DNA of 64,000 bases from Desulforamulus ruminis DSM 2154 (GCF_000215085.1 NC_015589.1:2046001-2110000); one strand, 5' to 3'. Shown: positions 50,428 through 59,888, counted from the first letter of the stretch. Numbers and translations: made by a program. Notes: generated by a model from the sequence alone, not told the origin.

Positions 50428-52971
50428 TTAAAAATGCTCCAAAACGGTTCGGCTGATAATTTCATCCTGTACTTCCTTGCACAGCTCTACGAAGTAAGCG
50501 CTGTACCCGGCCACACGAATGATCAGGTCCCGATATTTGTCCGGTTCAATTTGGGCTTTCTTTAAAACTTCATTGTCCACATAGCTGAACTGCATCTGAC
50601 CGTTGCCAAGAATGGAGGCGGTTCTAAGCAGGGTAATCAGGCCGTTTTCCCCTTCGGGGGTTTCCAGAATACCGCGCAGCAGCTTGAAGTTGTGCACCAT
50701 GCCGATATTCATGGCCTCATTATTCAGCTTGCTGACCGATTTAATGATGGCTGTGGGTCCCAGTTTATCGGCCCCCTGGGTGGGGCTGATGCCGTCGGAC
50801 AGAGGCGCCCAGGCCAGACGTCCGTTGGGCATAGCGCCGGTAATCTCTCCAATGGGCGTGTTGTTGGAAATGGAAAGGGTTCCATGGGTAAAGTGCGAGT
50901 ACAGCATTTTAAAGCTGTTGTGAACCCGTTCCGTCCAGGTGACGATATCCGAGGCAATTTCATCCACATAATCATTGTCATTGCCATATTTCGGTGCGTT
51001 CAGGCAGTCGGTCCGGATGGCTTCGCAGCCCTCAAAATTAGCAGCCAGGGCGTCCCGGATTTGTTTCAGCGTATATTTCTTCTCTTCAAAAACCAGTTTT
51101 TTAATGGCTGCCATGGAATCCGCATAGGTGCCCAGGCCGGAGAAGATCAGTCCGGGACCGTAATTGATCATCGCGCCGCCGTGGGTAACATCGGCGCCTT
51201 TTTCCATGCAGCCCTCTACCAGCAGGGACATCAGGGGTTTGGGAGCAATATCCCGGTGCACCCGCTGGCTGACAATGGTGCCGATGGCCGACAGGCGGAT
51301 GATATGTTCAAGTTGTTTTTTGCAGGCAGCGTCAAATTCTTCATAGGTCTTAATATGGTCAAGATCCCCCGTATCAATTCCTTCCATGGTGCCGCGCCAT
51401 TTCATAATGCCCCGGTTCAGAACAAACTCGATGGCAATGGGCCATTGGGTGTAGCCGGTGGAAGTCCACTGATAAATTCTGCCGGACTTTTGCGGTTCAA
51501 CGCAGCCCATGAGGCAATAATCCCGCGCATCTTCAATGGAGAATCCCTTGGCCAGCATCATTTTGATATGGGTATCGTCAAAGTGGCAGGCCGGGAAGCC
51601 CAAACCGGCTTTCACCACATCCACAATTTTTTTCAAATATTTTTGCGGCGATTTGTTGTGAATACGGCAAGCCAGGGACGGCTGATACATCTTGGTAAAA
51701 CGAACGGCGTCCATAATCAGATAGGTTAAATCGTTGGTGGCGTCGCCGCCGGTTCTCTTTTGTCCGCCGATGGTGCAGTTGATAAAGGGCTGATAGCCGG
51801 CGAAATATTTTGCTCCCAGTTCACTGGACAGCCACATGACTTCCGAGCATTTGATGATGAAGCAACTTAATAGTTCAAAGGCTTCCCGCTTGTTCATACG
51901 GCCGGCTTCCAGGTCGGCCTGGAACATGGGATAAATGTATTGGTCTAAGCGACCCACGGAAATGCCGGTCTGGTTTTCTTCCACCACGAACAGGGATTCC
52001 AGGGTCCAGATGGACTGGAGCGCTTCATGAAAGGTCCGGGGCGGATGGGCCGGTACATGGGTCAAAATATCGGAAATCTTGTAAAGCTCTTTCTGACGGA
52101 CAGCGTCCTGCTCCCGGCCGGCCAGTTCCCCGGCATAATCCGAAAGCCGCCGGGCATAAGCCAGGATGCCGTCGCAAGTCTCGATTTCCGCTTTATAGAA
52201 ATAGATCTTATCAATGTCCTCGGGATTTTCCATGGACAATTGGCTCAACCGGTCCACGGCTTCCTGTCTTACGCCGGCAATGCCTTTTTTAATCAAAATG
52301 ACATCATAACCCGGGCAGGTGTCTCCGCCGCCGTTAACCTGATGGTAAGAAAGATCACTGACAAAGGATTCGCCGGAAAAGGACCATACGCCGGCTTCTT
52401 CATATTGCTGCTGACAAATTTCGTCCAGACTCTTGCCTTCCCAGTAAGGGAAAACTTCCTCCCGTAAAATCCGCTTGTCCTCTTCGCTGATTTCAAAAGG
52501 ATCCTGGGGCCTGGTGGACATGGTATCCAGTTCATCCCGGATCCATCTCCAGGCAATATCCGGGGATACCGCGCCGGCCCTGGGTTTGCCGCAGGGATGT
52601 CCAACAATCAGTTCATCCTTTTGAATCAATAGGGGCGCTGTTTCGCAGGCTTTTCTAAAGCACTTGGCCCGCAGCAGAATCTTGGGCAGCCCCGCATTTT
52701 CTTTGGCTACCTGGGTGAAGGCCCGGGCACGGTAGGTACTGACACTGGGCTTCACCTTTAAATAAGCGGCCCGCAGCCGCTCCAGGCGGGGTGTCAGTCC
52801 GGTAATTTCCCCTTCAAAGGCCGGTGATTTTGCCTTGTTGGACATTGCCGGCTCCTGGGCGGAAAGCTCCTTGGAGATACCCTCAAACAGCTTCATAATG
52901 GCCGCTGTTTCTTCCGGGGACAAATCTTTGGTGGCATCCGCAAATTTATTTGAAAACTCTTTAAGATCCAA
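50428..52971 (-). CDS. cutC: Choline trimethylamine-lyase CutC (glycyl radical enzyme)
   Basis: 847 residues, one longer than the D. alaskensis CutC I recall. The active-site loop [15 protein letters not shown] puts the thiyl Cys at 490 and the base Glu at 492. The glycyl-radical loop RVAGYSAYF puts Gly at 822, 26 residues from the end. GCVEPQ is diagnostic of CutC against diol dehydratases. It splits choline to trimethylamine and acetaldehyde inside the shell. The first 36 residues ([16 protein letters not shown]) look like an encapsulation helix. TTG start, with GGGAGG 8 bases upstream. Confidence 0.95.
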   Translation of the reverse strand: MDLKEFSNKFADATKDLSPEETAAIMKLFEGISKELSAQEPAMSNKAKSPAFEGEITGLTPRLERLRAAYLKVKPSVSTYRARAFTQVAKENAGLPKILLRAKCFRKACETAPLLIQKDELIVGHPCGKPRAGAVSPDIAWRWIRDELDTMSTRPQDPFEISEEDKRILREEVFPYWEGKSLDEICQQQYEEAGVWSFSGESFVSDLSYHQVNGGGDTCPGYDVILIKKGIAGVRQEAVDRLSQLSMENPEDIDKIYFYKAEIETCDGILAYARRLSDYAGELAGREQDAVRQKELYKISDILTHVPAHPPRTFHEALQSIWTLESLFVVEENQTGISVGRLDQYIYPMFQADLEAGRMNKREAFELLSCFIIKCSEVMWLSSELGAKYFAGYQPFINCTIGGQKRTGGDATNDLTYLIMDAVRFTKMYQPSLACRIHNKSPQKYLKKIVDVVKAGLGFPACHFDDTHIKMMLAKGFSIEDARDYCLMGCVEPQKSGRIYQWTSTGYTQWPIAIEFVLNRGIMKWRGTMEGIDTGDLDHIKTYEEFDAACKKQLEHIIRLSAIGTIVSQRVHRDIAPKPLMSLLVEGCMEKGADVTHGGAMINYGPGLIFSGLGTYADSMAAIKKLVFEEKKYTLKQIRDALAANFEGCEAIRTDCLNAPKYGNDNDYVDEIASDIVTWTERVHNSFKMLYSHFTHGTLSISNNTPIGEITGAMPNGRLAWAPLSDGISPTQGADKLGPTAIIKSVSKLNNEAMNIGMVHNFKLLRGILETPEGENGLITLLRTASILGNGQMQFSYVDNEVLKKAQIEPDKYRDLIIRVAGYSAYFVELCKEVQDEIISRTVLEHF

Positions 52972-53024
52972 CTTTTCTTCCTCCCTCTTACTTTATTCAG
53001 CAGGATAAGTTGCTTATGGTCCGA

Positions 53025-54161
53025 TTAAAACGATCTTTGATAGATGCCCATCAGATCTTCTCTGGACGGTTGTCTGGGATTGGTGGGGGTGCAGCGGTCA
53101 TGGAGCGCCAGTTCCGCCATAGTGCCCAGTTCATTTTCAAATTTGTTTTTATCAATTCCCAACTCCCGAATCCGGTTGGGAATACCTATGGATTTTTTCA
53201 AATCCTGGACCGCCTGCATGAAATGAATGGTTCCTTCCCGGTAGGTCCGGGCAGGTAATTGCAAAACAGCCGCCAGTCTGGCGTATTTTTCTGCGGCGTA
53301 CCGGTTGGCACTGCTGCTCAAATTGGCGTTATATTCAATCACTGCGTTCATCAGCAGCCCGTTGGACCGGCCGTGGGAAAGGTGAAAGGTTCCGCCCAGG
53401 GCGTGGGCCAGACTGTGGTTGATGCCCAGATTGGCATTGGTAAAGGCCATGCCGGCAATGCAGGATGCGTTTTGAATGCGTTCTCTGGCGCAGGAATCAT
53501 CTGTATTGTTGTATAAAGTCTTGAGATTTTCAAAAATTAATTGGACCGCCTTTTCCGCCAGGGCATCGGTACAATGGGTCGCCTCGGTGGAAACATAGGC
53601 CTCCACGGCATGGACCAAAGCATCCATCCCCGTATCTGCCACCACCGTCCGGGGAACGTGCTGGATGCAGGTGGAATCCAGTATGGCGATATCCGGAGCC
53701 ATCCACTCATCCACAATGCATACTTTCTCGCCTTCCGCCGAAATGACCGAAAAGGTTGTTACCTCGGAGCCGGTACCGCTGGTGGAAGGAATGGCAATAA
53801 ACAGCGGTTTTTTAAATTCCTCCCCGGCAGCTTTGCTGAACTGCCACAGGGAATATAAAATGCCCTTGGCCGCGTCAATGACAGAGCCGCCGCCCAAAGC
53901 AACAACGATGTCCCCATGGGTCTCCAGGTATTTCTGTACACCCGCGGCAATGACTTTTACATCGGGCTCCGGGCGCACTTCCGTAAAAACCGCCGATTTT
54001 ATCCCGGCTTGGTTAAGATAATCCATGGTCCTTTGCAGGTACCCCAGTTTCTCCATCATGGAATCGGAAACAATCAAGGCACAAGAGCCTTTGATTTCTT
54101 TCAGCAGCGCCATGGACCCTTCATTGAAATAAACCTTGGGTTTAATAACAAATTGCTTCAT
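53025..54161 (-). CDS. Iron-containing alcohol dehydrogenase (CutO-type)
   Basis: 378 residues of the type III Fe-ADH family. NAD-binding GGGSVIDAAKGILYSL and the metal-ligand helices (GMDALVHAVEAYVS, GINHSLAHALGGTFHLSHGR, DRCTPTNPRQP) are intact. It reduces acetaldehyde to ethanol, recycling NADH for the aldehyde dehydrogenase within the shell. ATG at 54161 with GAGGTG 9 bases upstream; a longer frame overlaps the previous gene. Confidence 0.93.
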   Translation of the reverse strand: MKQFVIKPKVYFNEGSMALLKEIKGSCALIVSDSMMEKLGYLQRTMDYLNQAGIKSAVFTEVRPEPDVKVIAAGVQKYLETHGDIVVALGGGSVIDAAKGILYSLWQFSKAAGEEFKKPLFIAIPSTSGTGSEVTTFSVISAEGEKVCIVDEWMAPDIAILDSTCIQHVPRTVVADTGMDALVHAVEAYVSTEATHCTDALAEKAVQLIFENLKTLYNNTDDSCARERIQNASCIAGMAFTNANLGINHSLAHALGGTFHLSHGRSNGLLMNAVIEYNANLSSSANRYAAEKYARLAAVLQLPARTYREGTIHFMQAVQDLKKSIGIPNRIRELGIDKNKFENELGTMAELALHDRCTPTNPRQPSREDLMGIYQRSF

Positions 54162-54174
54162 TCCCGCCGTCACC

Positions 54175-55638
54175 TCAAATCTTTTGCGCAAATTGTTCCA
54201 GTAATTTTGCCAGCAGTTCTTTTAAATCTTCCGTGCTGTCTTCAGCCGCATCCCCCGCCGGCATCCCCCCGGTTATATCCTCCAACCGCCGCACGTCATA
54301 GCCCACTTTGCGGATATTAATCAAATTCAGGGGTGAGACATTGTCGGAAGTAAACCCGCCGCCTGCCGCGCCGCTGCCCAGAGTGAAGGCCGGAAACAGA
54401 TTGGTGGTGGCTCCGATGCCCCCTAAGGTGGCGGGAGTATTCACCAGCACTCTGGATACCGGTTTTTTCAGGGCAAATTCCCGAATTACCTGCTCATTCC
54501 TGGAGTGAATGACCAGGGTATGTCCCCGCCCTTCGTTAATCAGCAGCTCGATGCATTTTTCGCAGGCATTCATCCAATCCTTTTCAACGAAAAAGGCCAG
54601 CACCGGGCAAAGCTTTTCTCTGGCATAGGGATTGCCGGGAGACACATATTTCTGTTCTGAAATCAATACCTTGGTATCTGCCGGAACACCTATGCCGGCG
54701 CGCCGGGCCAGCTCCACGGCCGGTTTGCCCACAATTTCCGGATTCAGGCTGCCGTCCGCACGGAAAAAAAGCTTGCCCAGCCTGTCCGATTCCTCGGCGG
54801 ACATGAAATAAGCGCCCTTTCTCCTCAGTTCCTGCTTTACTTCATCAGCGATACAGTCCTCCGCCACGATGGATTGTTCCGAAGCGGAGACAATTCCGTT
54901 ATCAAAGGTTCTGCTGGCAATAATATCGGCTACCGCCTTTTTGATGTCGGCTGAACGCTCAATAAAAGCGGGGCCGTTCCCCGGACCGCCATAAATAGTC
55001 GGTTTTCCGGAGGTGTACGCGGCCCGGACCATCTTGGGCACGCCGGTAATCAAAATAAGCGAAGTATCCTGGTGGTTCATCAAGGCCACCGTACCGTCCG
55101 CCGCCAGGGTGTGCAAGTAGCTGATGGCGCCGCAGGGCAATCCTTTTTCCTCCGCGGCCCGTATCAGGATATCAAGCACTTTGCCAATGGTCTTTTGGGC
55201 CTTCGGATGCGGGGAAAAAACAATGGCATTGCCGGATTTTATGGCAATCAGGGTTTTATAGATGGTGGTGGATACCGGGTTGGTGGAAGGGGGCAAGGCC
55301 ACAATCACTCCCACGGGCACGCCAATATCCATGGTTTGGTTTGCTTTGTCTTCACCAATAATGCCGACCACTTTCATATCCCGGATCTTTTTATAGAGAA
55401 AATCACTGGCAAAAACATTCTTGACCAACTTGTCCTGCCATTGGCCAAATCCCGTTTCTTCCTGGGACAGGACCGCCAGTTCCCTGGCCGCTTGATAAAC
55501 TTCCTCAGCCATGCGGCCGACAATTTGATCCAGTTTTTCCTGGGGAAAGGCGGCCAGTATTTTTTGCGCCTCCCGGGCGTTTTCCACCAGAATCCGAGCC
55601 TCTTGGACGGAGAGCAGATCGTGGTCTATTCGGTTCAT
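54175..55638 (-). CDS. Aldehyde dehydrogenase paralog lacking the catalytic cysteine
   Basis: 487 residues, same family and length as the 40130 gene. At the catalytic position the loop reads TFDNGIVSASEQSIVAED: Ser251 (TCC) replaces Cys. The rest of the fold looks intact (STNPVSTTIYKTLIAIKSGN, SGAAGGGFTSDNVSPLNLI). It ends in a linker and amphipathic helix (STEDLKELLAKLLEQFAQKI) typical of BMC cargo. It may be a structural or regulatory partner rather than an acylating enzyme. Good AGGGGGAG before the ATG. Confidence 0.9.
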   Translation of the reverse strand: MNRIDHDLLSVQEARILVENAREAQKILAAFPQEKLDQIVGRMAEEVYQAARELAVLSQEETGFGQWQDKLVKNVFASDFLYKKIRDMKVVGIIGEDKANQTMDIGVPVGVIVALPPSTNPVSTTIYKTLIAIKSGNAIVFSPHPKAQKTIGKVLDILIRAAEEKGLPCGAISYLHTLAADGTVALMNHQDTSLILITGVPKMVRAAYTSGKPTIYGGPGNGPAFIERSADIKKAVADIIASRTFDNGIVSASEQSIVAEDCIADEVKQELRRKGAYFMSAEESDRLGKLFFRADGSLNPEIVGKPAVELARRAGIGVPADTKVLISEQKYVSPGNPYAREKLCPVLAFFVEKDWMNACEKCIELLINEGRGHTLVIHSRNEQVIREFALKKPVSRVLVNTPATLGGIGATTNLFPAFTLGSGAAGGGFTSDNVSPLNLINIRKVGYDVRRLEDITGGMPAGDAAEDSTEDLKELLAKLLEQFAQKI

Positions 55639-55693
55639 CCTTCAATCACTCCCCCTTTTACCCCCAAATGAAAAGGTTGACCCATGCCCTTGC

Positions 55694-55993
55694 TTACCAG
55701 TTGATCACGTACCTGGCAACAATCTTTTCTACATCCTCATGGGGCCTGGCGATGACATTGGAACTATAGACCGGACCTACCTTGCCGGCTTGTTTGACGC
55801 CGGCAGCCACAGCCGTCTTTACCGCTCCCACGTCGCCGCGAACCACCACCGAAACCAAACCGGAGGCCACGTTTTCATAACCCACCAATTCCACATCCGC
55901 AGCCTTGCACATGGCGTCCGCCGCTTCCAGCACCGAAACCAGACTGTAGGTTTCTATAAATCCTAAAGCGTCATTCCTCTCCACTTTCTCCAC
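55694..55993 (-). CDS. BMC-H shell protein
   Basis: 99 residues, one BMC domain ([53 protein letters not shown]). GTG at 55993 has AAGGGGA 6 bases upstream; a TTG at 56011 would add six residues. It forms hexameric facets together with the next gene product, and lies at the promoter-near end of the operon, where major shell proteins are usual. Confidence 0.92.
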   Translation of the reverse strand: MEKVERNDALGFIETYSLVSVLEAADAMCKAADVELVGYENVASGLVSVVVRGDVGAVKTAVAAGVKQAGKVGPVYSSNVIARPHEDVEKIVARYVINW

Positions 55994-56023
55994 GCGGATT
56001 CCCCTTCCCAAGTAGTCAATTGC

Positions 56024-56323
56024 TTAGTCCGCATCAATGTCATGTCGCGAAACAATCTTTCCGACCCGGCGAATGGGGCGCGGCATGACGTGAGAGGCTG
56101 TCATCTCGCCAATGGCCGCAGCCGCTGCGGCGCCTTTTTCCACCGCCGACTTCACGGCTGCAACATCGCCCTTCACCATGACTGTGACAAGCCCGGAACC
56201 CATATTTTCAAAGGAGACGAGAACAACGTCGGCCGTTTTACACATGACATCCACCGCTTGAATCGCCGGAACCATCCCTCTTGTTTCAACAAGGCCCAAT
56301 GCTTCTTCCCCAAAGTATTCCAT
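56024..56323 (-). CDS. BMC-H shell protein, first gene of the choline BMC operon
   Basis: 99 residues, one BMC domain (ALGLVETRGMVPAIQAVDVM, GSGLVTVMVKGDVAAVKSAV, HVMPRPIRRVGKIV). As first gene it is probably an abundant facet protein. AGAGGAG lies 8 bases before the ATG. The operon promoter must lie in the 430-bp divergent gap to its right. Confidence 0.93.
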   Translation of the reverse strand: MEYFGEEALGLVETRGMVPAIQAVDVMCKTADVVLVSFENMGSGLVTVMVKGDVAAVKSAVEKGAAAAAAIGEMTASHVMPRPIRRVGKIVSRHDIDAD

Positions 56324-56756
56324 TGAAACAACTCCTCTTCCTTATCAATCTTGCTGCCAGGCTTGTCCCTTTATCTTCTTATATCAACCGCTATTTATAT
56401 AGATCATTTGCTATTTGTATCATATCGCATGGGGAAAATATTTTTTTGAAAAATCAGTATCCATAATTAGTACAATTACACCCAGAAAAAATTAGTTATG
56501 GTACTAAAGAGACTTTCTTGAATAATCAAGACAAAAATTTTAAAATTCCCGCTGCACAAGTAAAGGCGATTTATCTGCAAATGGACCATTTAACAAAATG
56601 CCCCATGATTTGACTTTTCCTTCCGGAACGAGAAATCCAAAATCATGGCTAGACCCGGATCTCCTCTTAAATGCATTGATTTTGTCGTTTTTTTCTGCTA
56701 AAGTAGATTATTAATCATTCTAAAATCAAAGTTTTATCTATCTGACGGAGTTACAT
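56324..56756. promoter_or_regulatory. Divergent control region between the BMC operon and choline kinase
   Basis: A 433-bp non-coding gap holding both promoters. CCATGATTT (56603-56611) and AAATCATGG (56640-56648) form a 9-bp inverted repeat with 28 bases between, a candidate site for the AraC-type regulator. Toward the BMC side the DNA is very AT-rich. No RNA element recognised. Confidence 0.45.
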
Positions 56757-57671
56757 ATGAGCATAGAAGAACTAGTTCAAGAAAAGCTGCGCCAGGCTTT
56801 TCACAATGAAAACCTTGTATTCGATAAATCCCGCTTTGCCGGCGGGCTTACCAACTACAACTACATCATGGACATTGCGGGCGTGGAATATGTCATCCGG
56901 CAGCCCGGCGGCATGACGGAACAGATTATTGACCGCAAAATGGAAAGGATTAATAATCAAATTGCCTCGGAGTTCGGCGTAAACTCCCATTGCATTTATT
57001 TTGATGAAAACAGCGGAATCAAGATCAGTCTCTATATAGAAAACAGCCAAAACATGGCTCAAGCCAACCCCAGCGCCCCCCAAAACCTGGAAACGGTTTC
57101 CCGGTTAATGAAAAAAATCCATTCCTTTCCCAAGCATTTTTCTAACCATTTTGATTGGCAAAGGGAATTGGACAAGTACGAACGGATTATCCAACAGCAG
57201 CGGGGCGACTTTTTCTTTGATTACACAACCCTGAAAGACCAATTGGTTGATTTTGTCCAAAAAAATATTAAAAGTACCATTTTTGTGCCCTGTCACAATG
57301 ACACGGTGCCGGAGAACTTTATCATCGACGCTGCCGGCAGAATCTATCTTATTGACTGGGAATATTCCGGAATGAACGATCCCTGCTGGGATGTGGCGGC
57401 CTATATGCTTGAATCCAAGCTGTCCGACGAAGCCATCCAGTATTTTATTCAGAGCTACTTCGGCCGTCCTCTGACCCCGATGGAAGAATTAAAAATTAAA
57501 AGCTTTATGATGGCACAGGATTTGCTCTGGACCGCCTGGGCTTTAATCAGGCATTATAACGGCGACGACTTTCTTGAATACTGCTGTGTGCGCTATGAAC
57601 GTTTCCGAAAAAATATTAAAACCATGACCAAATCGCCCCATTGTTCCATTGCCGGCATGGTCGTGAGTTAA
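56757..57671 (+). CDS. LicA-like choline kinase (aminoglycoside phosphotransferase fold)
   Basis: 304 residues. Nucleotide-binding N-lobe (FAGGLTNYNYIMDIAGVEYV), Brenner motif PCHNDTVPENFIID and metal-binding LIDWEYSGMNDPCWDVAAYM match LicA/choline kinases. It would make phosphocholine from choline and ATP. It diverges from the choline BMC operon, sharing its control region, so choline entering through the LicB-like permease could go to either path. No licC or licD partner is in view. GGAG lies upstream of the ATG. Confidence 0.85.
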   Translation: MSIEELVQEKLRQAFHNENLVFDKSRFAGGLTNYNYIMDIAGVEYVIRQPGGMTEQIIDRKMERINNQIASEFGVNSHCIYFDENSGIKISLYIENSQNMAQANPSAPQNLETVSRLMKKIHSFPKHFSNHFDWQRELDKYERIIQQQRGDFFFDYTTLKDQLVDFVQKNIKSTIFVPCHNDTVPENFIIDAAGRIYLIDWEYSGMNDPCWDVAAYMLESKLSDEAIQYFIQSYFGRPLTPMEELKIKSFMMAQDLLWTAWALIRHYNGDDFLEYCCVRYERFRKNIKTMTKSPHCSIAGMVVS

Positions 57672-57693
57672 ACCAATTAAAAAAGATCATCTC

Positions 57694-57736
57694 CAGGGAG
57701 TTTAAAATCTTGCTATGAAAGGTTTTAAACTCCCTG
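57694..57736 (+). terminator. Terminator of the choline kinase gene
   Basis: CAGGGAGTTTAAAA (57694-57707) pairs perfectly with TTTTAAACTCCCTG (57723-57736), followed by CTTTGTTTT. Confidence 0.85.
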
Positions 57737-57746
57737 CTTTGTTTTA

Positions 57747-57774
57747 GATAGCCTGTGATTATATTATGTTAACT
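57747..57774 (+). other. dif-like half site 3
   Basis: The last 15 bases, TATATTATGTTAACT, are identical to the right halves of sites 1 and 2 and in the same orientation. The left half differs. It lies right after the choline kinase terminator. Confidence 0.45.
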
Positions 57775-57792
57775 TAACCGGGCTTATAAAAA

Positions 57793-57841
57793 AGGACTGC
57801 TGCAAGAGAACTTGGAAAGGTTCCTATTGCACAATCCTTTT
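57793..57841 (-). terminator. Terminator of the thioredoxin reductase gene
   Basis: On the minus strand AAAAGGATTGTGCAA faces TTGCAGCAGTCCTTTT with few mismatches, then TTATAAG. It lies about 220 bp after the trxB-like stop. Confidence 0.55.
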
Positions 57842-57849
57842 AGATAAAA

Positions 57850-57955
57850 AGAACAGAACACGGATGAACGGATAATACGGATTTGCGCGATTTTAAATTA
57901 GGATGACTAAATCAATAAAATCAGTGGAAATTTGTAAAATCCGTGTCTATTCTAG
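57850..57955. repeat. Low-complexity intergenic segment with ACGGAT/ATCCGT units
   Basis: ACACGGATGAACGGATAATA at the left and AAATCCGTGTCTATTC at the right, with partly complementary words between. This kind of ATCCGTGT-rich spacer recurs in many bacterial intergenic regions. No gene or clear fold is seen in 57775-58063 beyond this and the terminator. Confidence 0.35.
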
Positions 57956-58063
57956 GTAACCACTTGCTCGTTGTGTTCTCTTTCTACTCTTTGCACCTAT
58001 AACAATCGTTTTGCAAAGCTTCCTTATTATAAGACTTATTTCAGGCAAAGCCTCCATGGATGA

Positions 58064-59275
58064 CTAGAATTGAGTTTTTAATTTTTCTTTATCCAAGGTG
58101 CATTCTAACCGTTTCATTTCTTTCCCCTGATCCAATACAACAACGGCAGGGGCCATTTTTACATCATATTTTTCCGCCAGCTTTTTCTTTGAGGCCATAT
58201 CCACTTTGACAATTTTATACTCATGGCCCAATTCATTGTTCAGTTCCTCCAACAAGGTACTGAATTCCAAACTTTCATTTACTAAGGCATTGAAAAACAG
58301 GAGTAAAACCTTTTTATCACTTTGCAGAACATTGGCGTTAAAGCTATTCAGCTCTTCAATATAGCGCTCAGCAGCCACCGCTGCCGTAGCCCCGTCCCCC
58401 GCGGCGGAGACAACCTGCCTTAGGTATTTTACCCGGTTGTCGCCAACGGCGTAGACCCCCTCAAGGTTGGTTTCCATAAGGTCATTTACCGGTATATATC
58501 CCCGCTTATCCATCTCTATGCCGCTGTCTTTAAGATAGTTGGTTGATGGAACCATTCCTACGAACAGGAATACACCTTGGCACGCCAGTTCTGAAGAAGT
58601 GCCGGTTTTTAAATTCTTGATTTTTACCCCTTCTACATTCTCTTCCCCGAGAACTTCCTCAATGGTGGAGTTCCATATAAACTCCATTTTTTCGTTATTA
58701 AAGGCCCTTTCAGCACTCACTTTATTGCAATCCAGGATTCCTTCGTCATGGAGAACAAGCACGGTAACTTTACGGGCAAATTTGGTGATAAACATGCCTT
58801 CTTCAATGGCCTGGTCGCCACTGCCCACAACCACCACGTCTTCTCCTTCAAAGAACTCGGCGTCACAGGTGGCGCAGTAGGCCACGCCATTTCCCCGCAG
58901 TCTTTTTTCACCGGGGATATTCAGCAGCCTCGGCTCACTGCCCGAGGCAATAATCACCGCTTTGGCGGAAAATTCCTTGCCCTTCTTGGTCTTAACGATT
59001 TTCTCTTCCTGAGAAAAATCAACGCTGACCACTTCCCCTTTATGAAACTCAACTCCAAAACTCTGGGCATGTTTATGGAAATCCTTCATTAAATCCGGTC
59101 CGCTGACTTGAATATAGCCGGGATAATTCACGATCTCCCGGGTCGTATCCACCAAGCCGCCAATGGTTCCTTTATTGACAACCAAGGTCTTAAGCTTCGC
59201 CCGGCCGCCATAAATCGAAGCAGCCAGCCCGGCGGGGCCGCCTCCAATAATGATTAAATCGTAAGTTTCAGCCAT
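58064..59275 (-). CDS. trxB: Thioredoxin reductase with extra C-terminal thioredoxin-like domain
   Basis: 403 residues. Residues 1-305 are a TrxB-type reductase: FAD motif GGGPAGLAASIYGG, redox pair CATC in AYCATCDAEFFEG, NAD region VVGSGDQAIEEGMF and YAVGDNR. Residues about 315-403 form a thioredoxin-like domain (KVLLLFFNALVNESLEFSTL, KIVKVDMASKKKLAEKYDV, MAPAVVVLD) with no CxxC, unlike the active fusions known elsewhere. It lies 25 bp after the thioredoxin gene. ATG at 59275. Confidence 0.88.
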   Translation of the reverse strand: MAETYDLIIIGGGPAGLAASIYGGRAKLKTLVVNKGTIGGLVDTTREIVNYPGYIQVSGPDLMKDFHKHAQSFGVEFHKGEVVSVDFSQEEKIVKTKKGKEFSAKAVIIASGSEPRLLNIPGEKRLRGNGVAYCATCDAEFFEGEDVVVVGSGDQAIEEGMFITKFARKVTVLVLHDEGILDCNKVSAERAFNNEKMEFIWNSTIEEVLGEENVEGVKIKNLKTGTSSELACQGVFLFVGMVPSTNYLKDSGIEMDKRGYIPVNDLMETNLEGVYAVGDNRVKYLRQVVSAAGDGATAAVAAERYIEELNSFNANVLQSDKKVLLLFFNALVNESLEFSTLLEELNNELGHEYKIVKVDMASKKKLAEKYDVKMAPAVVVLDQGKEMKRLECTLDKEKLKTQF

Positions 59276-59300
59276 GCCTTTCACATCCCTTTTGATTTAA

Positions 59301-59627
59301 TTATGCGCCAAGAACTTCTGCAATCTTATCTTCGACTTTCTCATCATCGACGTTCCCCGCCAGTTTTCCTTGATACTCGCCTTCATTGAAAAAAAGGATT
59401 TGCGGCACTCCTTTTAAGGAAAACCTCTGATACAGATCCTTATCCTCTTCCACATCAGCATAGTAGAAACCAAACTTACCCTCATATTCCGGTTTCAATT
59501 CTTCCAACATGGGAACTACTTCTTTACACACATGGCAGTTTTTTCTTGAAAAGATCACCAGGCAAGGCTCGCAGTTATCATAAATAATTTCTTCAAAACG
59601 CTCTGCATCTAATTTTTGCAACGACAT
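59301..59627 (-). CDS. Thioredoxin-like protein with CHVC motif
   Basis: 108 residues of the thioredoxin fold. The redox motif is SRKNCHVCKEVVPML, so CHVC in place of the classical CGPC, and the cis-Pro is in LKGVPQILFF. The changed motif should shift redox potential or partner choice. It lies directly upstream of the reductase, forming a pair. ATG at 59627 follows GGGTGGAG. Confidence 0.88.
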   Translation of the reverse strand: MSLQKLDAERFEEIIYDNCEPCLVIFSRKNCHVCKEVVPMLEELKPEYEGKFGFYYADVEEDKDLYQRFSLKGVPQILFFNEGEYQGKLAGNVDDEKVEDKIAEVLGA

Positions 59628-59888
59628 AATCTCCACCCCTTGAAATATAGAATAAGATTTATATCAAATACATGGAATAAAACCGTAGGCTTCGGTATAA
59701 TTGCACAAACAGCGATGACATAGCCGTAGGATTAGAAACAATGCTGCAGCGATTAAATAGAATATTAGAATAGCAAGTGGAGTAGGATTGTCTGGGAGTC
59801 ACTTTGCCGAGACAAAAGCGGCACCTCGTGTTAACAAATATCATCCTAAGTCTGCAGTTCGTTTCATCGCTTTTCCTTTTATTAAAAA

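Noticed and set aside
50692-51729. 345-residue open frame on the plus strand inside cutC
   Set aside because: It is the antisense shadow of a strongly supported gene; composition is odd and there is no ribosome site.
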